NCBI GenBank assembly: GCA_903789505.1
Contig: CAIFEU010000150.1
Location: 1 to 6,088 of the forward strand
Source of the DNA: an uncultured Coriobacteriales bacterium
Lineage (GTDB): Bacteria > Actinomycetota > Coriobacteriia > Coriobacteriales > UMGS124
Direction: 5' to 3'
Length of the DNA: 6,088 nt
Below, piece after piece: positions 1 to 5,740 of this stretch (positions are counted from its first letter, which is position 1; every line of letters starts with the position of its first letter). Below the pieces are notes generated by a model. The model saw only the letters and a list, made by a program, of their open reading frames with translations, ran no database searches and was not told where the DNA came from. The translations under genes were made by a program, and so were the position numbers.

Positions 1-1622
1 CACGGCCCGGAGTCGCGCGGGGCGCTAGAGCAACGCCAGCGCCGGCCAGGCCCGCGACCCCGCAGCCGGGCGAGCGCCCGGCGCGCCCGGCGGACGAAGG
101 AGCGACGCGGGCACCGGCGTCGGCATCGTACGGGCGGTCCTCCCTCGCGGGTTCCGACGCGTCGGCGGAGAAGACCACCGTGGTCTCCCCCGTCGAGAAC
201 CGCATAAAGACGGCTCCCGCGGCGTCCTCCCTGACGCCGTCCATCCCCGGCGCGACGACCGTGCTCACCCACGAGAACCTGCGCGCCGCCCAGGAGCGCG
301 AGATGCAGCAGCGCCGCGAGGCGGAGCGCGCGCAGATGGTCACCGCCCAGGCGCTCGCCCCCGAACCCTCGGTCGAGTCCAAGCCGCTCGATGTCATCAT
401 CAGCTCCGACGAGCCCGACGCAGAGCTGAGACAGGCTCCCACCGCCCTGCCGCGCGACGTCGCGCAGCAGCAGGTCGTCTCGTCCGACGACGCCCGCCGC
501 GATTCGATTCTGAACAACCCCAACTGGGGCACCACGAGCTTCACCCCCGTCGTCTCGAGCCGACGTGTGCTCGAGGACGTGCCCGACCCGTCGGTGGCCG
601 CGGTCGACCCGTACAGCGTCTCGACCGTCGAGGCGATTGGCGACATGGACCCCGAGGACTTCTCCGTGCTCAACTTCGAGACGGGCACGCACCAGGCGCT
701 GACGCCCCAGATGATCGAGGACGCGCGTCACGCGGGGCTGGACGGGTTCGATGACATCGCCAACGACAAGCCCAAGTCCCGTCGCGAGCGCAAGCACAAG
801 AAGAACGAGCGCATCGGCCGTCGCGCCGAGGAGATGCAGCGCGAGATGGAGGAGCAGTCGTTCTCCGACTGGCTGGGCGTCGACGACGACTATGACGCGC
901 AGAAGAACGGCCGGCAGATTGGGACCTGGGACAACTTCGAGGACGACGCGCGCGGCGGCTCAACGGGCGGCTCCGGGTCTGCCTCGGGCGCGTCCGGCGA
1001 TGGCGGCTCGGCGGGCAGGCGCTGGCAGGGGGGCGCGGCGCGCGCCGCTGACGTGCGCGCCCGTCGCGCGGCAGCGCGTCCGGTGCCCGAGCGTCCTGGC
1101 GACGGCGCGGCCGACCAGGCGCCCCTCCCCGACGACGACGCCGACCTCCGCTCCGCGGCGATGTCCCTGGGCGACGCCGACCTCGTCTCGCACGAGATCT
1201 GGTTCGTGCTGACCGGCGCGTCGGAGGCGTCCCACGCCGGCGCCAGGGCGTTCGTTCGCGAGTACGACCAGCGCCTGCACAACGCCTACTTCATCAACCT
1301 GGAGTGCGTTGGCGCGGGGCGGCAGTCACTGATCCTCGAGGAGGGCGTCCTGCCCCACCGCAAGGCCGACCGCCGGCTCGTGAACCTGTTCGGCACCGCC
1401 TCCACCGACATCAACCGCCCGCTCGCGCTCGAGCGCATGCCCTGGCGCGACACCGAGCTCACCCCCGCGCTGCAGGCGGGACGCCATGGCGTCACGGTCT
1501 GCGGTGTCGAGGACGGCGCGCCCGCCCGCGCCCGCTGGAGCGGCGACGAGCCCCGCGGCGTCGACCTGCGCAAGATCGACGACCTGGTCGACATCATCGT
1601 GGAGACCATTCGCCGCTCGTAG
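1..1622 (+). CDS. C-terminal part of divergent M28-like peptidase protein (5' partial)
   Basis: The reading frame is open from the left edge (first full codon at 3), so the gene very likely starts upstream. The GTG at 180 is only the first start codon in view and has no good ribosome binding site. About the first 340 visible residues are low-complexity and charged: Ala/Pro/Arg-rich, then a Lys/Arg stretch around 775-830, an acidic stretch, and a Gly/Ser run around 955-1015, as in a disordered linker. From about 1165 to the TAG at 1620 a folded domain appears: a hydrophobic strand (EIWFVLTG), GASEASHAGARAFV, then FINLECVGAG and a final helix. This order matches the second half of M28 zinc aminopeptidases (GAEE..G..GS, NLD.VG, C-terminal helix). 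The usual His/Asp ligands of the first half would lie outside the window. Key positions look altered (first Glu to Ser, Asp to Glu, terminal His to Arg), so activity is doubtful. It precedes two trkA-like genes by 30 nt and may be co-transcribed with them. The family assignment is moderate, by motif reading only. Confidence 0.6.
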   Translation, partial: RPGVARGARATPAPARPATPQPGERPARPADEGATRAPASASYGRSSLAGSDASAEKTTVVSPVENRIKTAPAASSLTPSIPGATTVLTHENLRAAQEREMQQRREAERAQMVTAQALAPEPSVESKPLDVIISSDEPDAELRQAPTALPRDVAQQQVVSSDDARRDSILNNPNWGTTSFTPVVSSRRVLEDVPDPSVAAVDPYSVSTVEAIGDMDPEDFSVLNFETGTHQALTPQMIEDARHAGLDGFDDIANDKPKSRRERKHKKNERIGRRAEEMQREMEEQSFSDWLGVDDDYDAQKNGRQIGTWDNFEDDARGGSTGGSGSASGASGDGGSAGRRWQGGAARAADVRARRAAARPVPERPGDGAADQAPLPDDDADLRSAAMSLGDADLVSHEIWFVLTGASEASHAGARAFVREYDQRLHNAYFINLECVGAGRQSLILEEGVLPHRKADRRLVNLFGTASTDINRPLALERMPWRDTELTPALQAGRHGVTVCGVEDGAPARARWSGDEPRGVDLRKIDDLVDIIVETIRRS

Positions 1623-1652
1623 GGCTGGCGGGGAACCGGACGGAGCACCTTC

Positions 1653-2288
1653 GTGAACGTCATCATCGTCGGATACGGCAGGGTCGGCTCGAACCTCGCG
1701 GCCATCATGGCGCCGAACAACGAGGTCAGCGTCATCGACAGCGACCCTGCTGTCATCATGACGGTGGATCAGGAGCACATCGCGCGCGCGGTGCTCGGGC
1801 TGGGCTACGACGAGAACGCGCTGATGACCGCGGGAATCGAGGAGTGCGACGTCCTGGCAGTCGTCACCAGCTCCGACAATGTCAACCTCATGACCACCGA
1901 GGTGGCACGGCAGCTGTATCGCGTCCCGCACGTCATCACGCGGCTCGTGAGCCTGTCGCGGCTCGAGGTGTACAAGCAGCTCGGCCTCGACTACGTGTGC
2001 GACACCGAGATCGTCGCCGAGGAGATTGCCGCCAAGATTCTCTCCCACCACTCCCACCACCTCGACACGTTCGGCAGCTACGAGGTCATGGAGTTCACGG
2101 TCAAGGCGGAGCGGACCATGTCGGTCGAGGAGCTCGAGTCAATCGGCGACATCAGAATCAACCTCATCGAGCATGACGGCGAGGTGACGAGGGCCGGCCG
2201 CCGGACTCCCGTCTTCGACGGCGACACCGTGATGGCCACGGTCCATGAGTCGGCCCTCGAGGGCCTCTCCCTCTACATGAAAGAGTGA
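1653..2288 (+). CDS. TrkA-like RCK potassium-uptake regulator, first copy
   Basis: This encodes 211 residues, about the normal size of a single RCK unit (KtrA/half-TrkA type). The N-terminal Rossmann domain (about 1-118) starts with VIIVGYGRVGSN, the Gly-rich dinucleotide loop at G7, G9 and G12, and the acidic end of strand 2 at D29/D31. It continues with AGIEECDVLAVVT and a QLGLDYV segment typical of TrkA_N. The C-terminal part (about 140-211) fits a TrkA_C ligand-binding domain. Such proteins sit in the cytosol on TrkH/KtrB K+ transporters and gate them on NAD(H)/ATP/ADP or c-di-AMP binding. The GTG start at 1653 is supported by GGAG at 1642-1645, 7 nt upstream. Unusual features: the position matching the Asp of the common GD motif appears to be Leu50, and a HHSHH cluster occurs at residues 132-136 in the interdomain linker. 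The next gene begins 6 nt after its stop, so the two are almost certainly translated from one mRNA. Confidence 0.9.
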   Translation: MNVIIVGYGRVGSNLAAIMAPNNEVSVIDSDPAVIMTVDQEHIARAVLGLGYDENALMTAGIEECDVLAVVTSSDNVNLMTTEVARQLYRVPHVITRLVSLSRLEVYKQLGLDYVCDTEIVAEEIAAKILSHHSHHLDTFGSYEVMEFTVKAERTMSVEELESIGDIRINLIEHDGEVTRAGRRTPVFDGDTVMATVHESALEGLSLYMKE

Positions 2289-2294
2289 GCGGCG

Positions 2295-2966
2295 ATGTAC
2301 GTCATCATCGGCGGCGGGGGCAAGGTCGGGACCATCCTCGCCAAGCGTCTGCTCAACAGCGGCAACGAGGTCGCCATCATCGAGAACAAGGAGACCACGG
2401 TCTCCGAGCTCCAGCACGACCTGCGCGGGCGGTTCATGGTCATCGCGGGCGACTGCTGTGACTCGCGCATCATGGACGAGGCGGGGATGCGCGACGCCGA
2501 CCTGTTCGTGATCGCGACCGGCCATGACGACGTCAACCTGGTCGCGGCGGAGATCTCGCGCACGCTGTACAACCCATCGCGCATCATCGCGCGCGTGAAC
2601 AACCCCAAGAACGAGCGCATCTTCCAGAAGCTCGGCTTCGACGCGATATCCACCTCGGTCCTGATTGCGCGGATGATCGAGGAGGAGGCGCTCTCCTCGC
2701 AGGTCAGGACCGTCATGGCACTGCGCCATGGGGACCTCACGATGATGGAGATCGTCGTGCCCGACTCGTCGAGCCTGAAAGACCAGGGCGGCGTCCGCGT
2801 GTCAGACCTGTCAATCCCACCATCGACGGTGCTGGTCGCCATATCGCGAGGCAACGACTACGAGGTGCTCGACAGCACGACGGTCTTGCACCCGGGTGAC
2901 GCGCTGCTCGTGTGCACGAAGACGGGCAGCGAGGATGAGATCCGTCGCGTGATACAGGACCTGTGA
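2295..2966 (+). CDS. TrkA-like RCK potassium-uptake regulator, second copy
   Basis: This encodes 223 residues with the full RCK layout. The Rossmann domain begins YVIIGGGGKVGTILAKRLL, with the loop glycines at residues 6-9 and G12, E30 at the end of strand 2, and the classical GD pair at G52-D53. AGMRDADLFVIATGHDDVN and KLGFDAIST follow as in TrkA_N. Residues about 140-223 (LTMMEIVVP..., then TVLVAISRG and LHPGDALLVCTK) form a textbook TrkA_C domain. It is predicted to pair with the upstream paralogue as the nucleotide-sensing ring of a Trk/Ktr K+ importer. The ATG at 2295 lies 6 nt after the previous stop. The upstream GAGTGAG is a modest ribosome binding site and translational coupling is likely. 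Unlike the first copy it keeps the canonical nucleotide-binding motifs. The membrane subunit expected in such loci is not found up to the tRNA-Gly gene, and it could lie elsewhere or upstream. Confidence 0.93.
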   Translation: MYVIIGGGGKVGTILAKRLLNSGNEVAIIENKETTVSELQHDLRGRFMVIAGDCCDSRIMDEAGMRDADLFVIATGHDDVNLVAAEISRTLYNPSRIIARVNNPKNERIFQKLGFDAISTSVLIARMIEEEALSSQVRTVMALRHGDLTMMEIVVPDSSSLKDQGGVRVSDLSIPPSTVLVAISRGNDYEVLDSTTVLHPGDALLVCTKTGSEDEIRRVIQDL

Positions 2967-3073
2967 CGGTGGGCTGACAGACCTGACATCGACACGGAGC
3001 GGCGCGGCGTCCCGCCCGTGGTGCGGGCATCCGGGTACGGGGCCGCGGGGGATTGCAGGGAGAGCTTGCAGAG

Positions 3074-3110
3074 TTTTCGTCATGGGCCAGATTGGCGAAA
3101 ATGCCGCCAA
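3074..3110. promoter_or_regulatory. overlapping inverted repeats upstream of tRNA-Gly promoter
   Basis: TTTTCGTCA (3074-3082) can pair with TGGCGAAAA (3093-3101) over 9 bp with one G-T wobble and a 10-nt loop. A second perfect 6-bp inverted repeat, TTGGCG (3092-3097) with CGCCAA (3105-3110), shares its left half. The two pairings are mutually exclusive. The site lies 20-56 bp before the -10 box of the tRNA-Gly gene, a position suited to an operator or upstream activator site. No T run follows, so it is not a normal terminator. The role is inferred. Confidence 0.3.
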
Positions 3111-3119
3111 CATCGCGCC

Positions 3120-3135
3120 TGACATTCGCTATAAT
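3120..3135 (+). promoter_or_regulatory. -10 region of tRNA-Gly promoter (TATAAT at 3130-3135)
   Basis: A perfect TATAAT lies 18 nt before the first base of the tRNA, putting transcription start near 3142. No good -35 hexamer is visible at 16-18 bp. The 16-nt block TGACATTCGCTATAAT recurs with 13 of 16 identities at the tRNA-Lys gene, which supports a real promoter element. Confidence 0.65.
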
Positions 3136-3153
3136 CAATCCCACGCTTGATTT

Positions 3154-3228
3154 GCGGGCATCGCCAAGTGGTAAGGCAATGGCTTCCCAAGCCATCATTC
3201 GCGGGTTCGAGTCCCGTTGCCCGCTCCA
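3154..3228 (+). tRNA. tRNA-Gly (anticodon CCC)
   Basis: The cloverleaf folds cleanly. The acceptor stem GCGGGCA (3154-3160) pairs with TGCCCGC (3218-3224), followed by discriminator T and encoded CCA (3226-3228). The D-arm stem is GCC/GGC. The anticodon stem ATGGC/GCCAT encloses the loop TTCCCAA with anticodon CCC at 3186-3188. The T arm is GCGGG-TTCGAGT-CCCGT with one G-T pair. It reads GGG glycine codons. It is a single-gene unit with its own -10 box upstream and a terminator 12 nt downstream. Confidence 0.96.
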
Positions 3229-3239
3229 TCGCACCCAAG

Positions 3240-3270
3240 AAGGGCGGCCGCGTTCGCGGTCGCCCTTTTG
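3240..3270 (+). terminator. Rho-independent terminator of tRNA-Gly
   Basis: A 12-bp stem (AAGGGCGGCCGC at 3240-3251 with GCGGTCGCCCTT at 3256-3267, one G-T wobble) has the tight loop GTTC and runs into TTTT (3266-3269). It ends the tRNA-Gly transcript before the next gene. Confidence 0.88.
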
Positions 3271-3289
3271 TCATTCTGTCGACAGGCCC

Positions 3290-3319
3290 TTGCGTCAGGT
3301 GCCCGTCAGGCCATACAAC
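3290..3319 (+). promoter_or_regulatory. possible promoter of the 191-residue hypothetical gene
   Basis: TTGCGT (3290-3295) and TACAAC (3314-3319) are spaced by 18 bp, just after the tRNA-Gly terminator. This would give a leader of about 120 nt before the ATG at 3446. The match to sigma-70 consensus is only fair. Confidence 0.3.
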
Positions 3320-3433
3320 CTCACCGACATACCTTTCACCAACCCGTCGCCCCACCGCCCTGCTAACGATGGGACAACGTCGCTCAACCGGCACGAGGCG
3401 AAGAGCGGCGGGCCATTGCCGAGGAAGCCTGAC

Positions 3434-3438
3434 GGGAG
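3434..3438 (+). promoter_or_regulatory. ribosome binding site that fixes the start at 3446
   Basis: GGGAG lies 7 nt before the ATG at 3446. The frame is open much further upstream, through the tRNA-Gly gene and its terminator, so this site decides the true start. Confidence 0.7.
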
Positions 3439-3445
3439 ACGTGTA

Positions 3446-4021
3446 ATGCTCGAGGCACCAGTCCGACGAATCGAGAGGTTTCTCGCCGCCGTCCAGGGCG
3501 ACGCCACGCCGCGTCCGCCCATCTCAGGCCAGGGCGCCGGGATGATGCAAGCGAACCCCATCTCTCCTGATGCGCTCGTGACGAGACACGCGAGTCTGAC
3601 CGACGGCTCGGTCTATCGGCTGCTTCTCGAGTGCTTGGGGGAGGACGTCGAGGTCTTCCCCGACGGGCGCATGCTCATCTGGAGCCTCGCCAGGCACGAT
3701 GGCTACAACATCCCGCCCTACCCCATGGCGGGCTGCGGCGACGTGAAGGAGTTTCTCCGGGACGAGGGCGCGTGCAACGTCCCCGACTGGTACGCGAAGC
3801 ACCTGCGCATCGACTCCGACGTCTACGAGCACATCTACCGGTACGAGCTCGTGATGGTGAGGAACTCCCTGCGCTACCGGCGGGTGTGGATGGTGCCCTC
3901 GACGACGATGTCTGAGAGGGAGGCGCTCGGCGGGCCTCTCGCCGCCGTCATGCTGGATTGGGCTAGGTTCGCCTTGGGCGCGCAGACGACCGAGGACGAC
4001 GAGAGGCTGTTCAAGAGATAG
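3446..4021 (+). CDS. hypothetical protein between two tRNA genes
   Basis: This encodes 191 residues from the ATG at 3446, which has GGGAG 7 nt upstream. A second pair of ATG codons at 3541 and 3544 is a less likely start. I do not recognise the family. The first ~45 residues are Arg/Pro/Gly-rich and probably flexible. From about residue 50 the chain looks like a compact soluble domain with mixed strands and helices (VYRLLLECLG, EVFPDGRMLIWSLARHDGYN, then a CGDVKEFLRDEG helix). It has many aromatic residues, including a Tyr-rich stretch around residues 127-134 (VYEHIYRYEL), and the end is acidic (TTEDDERLF). There is no signal peptide or membrane segment. Codon use (strong G/C third positions) agrees with a coding gene of this genome. 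It sits alone between tRNA-Gly and tRNA-Lys with its own terminator-bounded space, a common place for accessory genes. Confidence 0.75.
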   Translation: MLEAPVRRIERFLAAVQGDATPRPPISGQGAGMMQANPISPDALVTRHASLTDGSVYRLLLECLGEDVEVFPDGRMLIWSLARHDGYNIPPYPMAGCGDVKEFLRDEGACNVPDWYAKHLRIDSDVYEHIYRYELVMVRNSLRYRRVWMVPSTTMSEREALGGPLAAVMLDWARFALGAQTTEDDERLFKR

Positions 4022-4105
4022 CCGCCGTAGACGGGCGGCATCGTGGCATCGTAGCGGCATCGAGGGGATTGCCCTACTGCCTGACATGACGCACGGCGAC
4101 CCCTG

Positions 4106-4121
4106 TGACATGCGATACAAT
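4106..4121 (+). promoter_or_regulatory. -10 region of tRNA-Lys promoter (TACAAT at 4116-4121)
   Basis: TACAAT ends 19 nt before the tRNA. The preceding bases TGACATGCGA match the tRNA-Gly promoter block closely, and no consensus -35 hexamer is seen at the usual distance. Transcription start is expected near 4128. Confidence 0.6.
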
Positions 4122-4140
4122 GCCGTCCTGAACAATATCG

Positions 4141-4216
4141 GGGCCGTTAGCTCAGCTGGAAGAGCAGGGGACTTTTAATCCCAAGGTCGTCGGTTCGAGA
4201 CCGACACGGCCCACCA
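4141..4216 (+). tRNA. tRNA-Lys (anticodon TTT)
   Basis: The acceptor stem GGGCCGT (4141-4147) pairs with ACGGCCC (4206-4212), then discriminator A and encoded CCA (4214-4216). The D arm is GCTC/GAGC with loop AGCTGGAA. The anticodon loop CTTTTAA carries TTT at 4174-4176. The T arm is GTCGG-TTCGAGA-CCGAC. The outer anticodon-stem pair is a G-A mismatch (4167/4183); the other four pairs are good. It reads AAA/AAG lysine codons. The genes downstream of it are broken and phage-like, so it may have served as an integration neighbourhood. Confidence 0.97.
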
Positions 4217-4227
4217 CGAGAAACCGC

Positions 4228-4263
4228 AGGCCAGGGGCGCAATCCTTGCCCCTGGCCTTTGTT
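4228..4263 (+). terminator. Rho-independent terminator of tRNA-Lys
   Basis: An 11-bp perfect stem, AGGCCAGGGGC (4228-4238) with GCCCCTGGCCT (4248-4258), has a 9-nt loop and is followed by TTTGTTGT. It begins 12 nt after the tRNA CCA end. Confidence 0.88.
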
Positions 4264-4265
4264 GT

Positions 4266-4319
4266 CATTGCGCAGAATTGCGCTAATGGGGAAAGTCTTC
4301 CTCTCTGGGAGAATTGCGC
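4266..4319. repeat. imperfect palindrome and 10-bp direct repeat AGAATTGCGC
   Basis: CATTGCGCA-GAAT-TGCGC-T-AATG (4266-4288) is a near-palindrome with one bulged T. AGAATTGCGC occurs at 4274-4283 and again at 4310-4319, 36 bp apart. The block lies just after the tRNA-Lys terminator and about 140 bp before the broken hydrolase gene. It could be an operator or leftover of a mobile element; nothing decides between these. Confidence 0.3.
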
Positions 4320-4442
4320 GCCGGAATGGCTCGCCGCCATGCCTCCGGCGACCCCGGTCGGGGAGTGCGCCGATTCTGAAGTCCGACATCAGCGGCAAAG
4401 AAGAGAAGATACAGCGCGTGTCCCCCACACGACTCATTGATG

Positions 4443-4449
4443 AGGAGGG
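4443..4449 (+). promoter_or_regulatory. strong ribosome binding site before the broken hydrolase gene
   Basis: AGGAGGG is a near-perfect Shine-Dalgarno sequence 6 nt before the ATG at 4456. It marks the original start of the ADP-ribosylglycohydrolase gene, whose frame is now stopped by TAG at 4489. Confidence 0.7.
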
Positions 4450-4455
4450 CGTGAT

Positions 4456-5400
4456 ATGGCAAGAAATGAGGAGCAGAACGATTATTTTTAGAGCGAGGTG
4501 TTCAAGTGTAAGGCCATCGAGACCGCGCGCCAGTCAAGCGAGATTGATATCACGCTCCTCGCCGAGTCCAGCAGGGTCCATGCCAACTACTTGAAGAGCC
4601 AGCGCAGGCCGCCAGTAAGGGCAGGAAAGCCAAGGTTGCCACGCTTCGAGACTGCATCTACGGCAAGGCCGCGATGCCTTGGGCGTCCCCTACGAGTTCC
4701 TGCCGCGCGGCTCCTTCGAGTGCGCGGGCATGTTGGGCACGGCTCCCACAACCAACCAGCCGGCACCTGGAGCGACGACACCCCCATGGCGCTCGCGACC
4801 TGCGACAGCATCCGGGCCACGGGCCGCGTCGACGCGTGCGACATGCGGGAGCGCTTCGTTCGCTGGTACCGTGAGGGCGCGTACACCGTGAGCGGCCTCT
4901 TCGACGTCGGAGGCACCACCGCCGATGCGCTCTCCAGCGGGCGCGGTCGGTTGGGCGAGCGCGACAACGGATCCCTCATGCGCATCCTCCCGCTCGCGTT
5001 CGCCGACGCGAGCGAAGACGAGGTGCACGCCGTCTCCGCCATCAACCACGCGCACGCCATCTCCTGCGGGGCGTGCGTGCGCATGGTGCGCGTGGCCCGC
5101 AGGCTGGCCGCCGGCGAGGGGCCGCGCGAAGTCGCGGGCGACCTCGCAGGCGTGCCCGAGGACGAGGTCCGCTCCGGAGGCTTCGTGCTGGACACCGAGC
5201 GAGCCGCCCTGTGGTGCCTCGCCAACACATCGAGCTACGCCGAGTGCGTGCTCGTGGCAGTGAACCTGGGGGACGACACGGACACCACCGCCGCGGTGGC
5301 GGGAGGGCTCGCCGGCATCGCGTACGGCATCGGCGGCATCCCGGACGAGTGGCTCGACGCCCTACTCGGCAAGGTGACAATCGACGCCTGCCTCTTCTGA
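4456..5400 (+). pseudogene. ADP-ribosylglycohydrolase family protein, broken in its N-terminal third
   Basis: Such enzymes remove ADP-ribose from modified proteins or nucleic acids using two Mg ions. From about 4740 the match is clear: PAGTWSDDT (metal-binding SDD at 4771-4779), RDNGSLMRILPLAF, INHAHAISC, FVLDTERAALWCL, VNLGDDTDTTAAV (second metal site, 5272-5286), and GGIPDEWLD near the end. The start is damaged. The ATG at 4456, after a strong ribosome binding site, gives MARNEEQNDYF then TAG. The same frame continues as SEVFKCKAIETARQSSEID to about 4600. The sequence then jumps to another frame (ATLRDCIYGKAA, to 4672), again to a third (DALGVPYEFLPRG, 4673 to about 4730), and back to the first. 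The second jump also lacks 4 nt of the expected KAAGDALG motif. Starting at GTG 4498 one 300-codon frame is open, but about 45 residues of the fold are scrambled, including the first conserved GDALG motif. I call it a pseudogene; sequence error is the alternative. Confidence 0.85.
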
Positions 5401-5462
5401 TGATTGGATTGCAAGATGACCGTTGCGTGGCCCATCGGAGACGGTGGGCTGTTTCATGCCGC

Positions 5463-5469
5463 GAGGAGG
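5463..5469 (+). promoter_or_regulatory. ribosome binding site of the terminase-like remnant
   Basis: GAGGAGG lies 5 nt before the ATG at 5475 and supports that start for the remnant gene. Confidence 0.6.
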
Positions 5470-5474
5470 TCACG

Positions 5475-5740
5475 ATGACGAAACCCACGAAGCCCGCGAG
5501 CGTCGGGGGCGACGCCTTCCGCTCCGCCAAGTGGGACGAGCTCACCGCCGGGCGCGACTTCTCGCCGGCCGACGCGCCCACGCTCGCGCCTTTGGTCGGC
5601 TGGCGCCAGGTCGTCGAGCGGAGCATGGACGACACCGGCGCCAACGTGGCGTGCAGGTGGCCTGCCAAGACGACGTGGGCGACATCGAGGCGCTGCCGCA
5701 GCTGTCCACGATGAAGCAGGCGAGCGCAGAGATTCCTGCC
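5475..5740 (+). pseudogene. phage terminase small subunit-like (P27 type) remnant, frameshifted and truncated
   Basis: The ATG at 5475 opens a frame whose first ~58 residues include FRSAKWDELTAGRDFSPADA and WRQVVERSMDDTGANVA. Near 5651 the sensible reading moves to another frame (VQVACQDDVGDIEALPQLS, then TMKQASAEI up to about 5734), consistent with loss of one base. The first frame would otherwise give an Arg/Cys/Ser-rich nonsense tail ending at 5714. The pattern (W.E.T ... FS..DAP.L ... VVE ... ALPQ..TMKQASAEI) resembles P27-family terminase small subunits, which recognise phage DNA for packaging. In that family a further RxLNxxLG-like helix normally follows, and here the match stops abruptly. 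The remnant lies 74 nt after the broken hydrolase gene on the same strand, which suggests shared prophage origin. The family call is from motif memory and is moderate; the frameshift itself is well supported by the continuity of the two frames. Confidence 0.55.

Noticed and set aside
180..182. GTG at 180 as the start of the peptidase-like gene
   Set aside because: The frame is open to the left edge with the same Ala/Pro/Arg composition and there is no ribosome binding site before 180.
1304..2176. Long + strand frame of 290 codons and minus-strand frames at 1286-2060
   Set aside because: They are Arg/His/Ala-rich shadows overlapping the peptidase-like and TrkA genes, a normal effect of high GC content.
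3080..3394. Antisense open frame over tRNA-Gly
   Set aside because: Its ATGLEPANDGL string is a typical artefact of translating the minus strand of a tRNA gene.
3053..3445. Upstream extension of the 191-residue gene to 3053
   Set aside because: It would read through the tRNA-Gly gene and its terminator; the GGGAG before 3446 gives a proper start.
4021..4039. GCCGCC/GGCGGC hairpin after the hypothetical gene as a terminator
   Set aside because: The stem is only 6 bp and no T run follows; adjacent GGCATCG repeats (about 4037-4062) are too short to call.
4147..4437. Antisense open frames over tRNA-Lys (also 4152-4340)
   Set aside because: GLEPTTLGLK and SRTDDLGIK strings are well-known false proteins from the antisense of tRNA genes.
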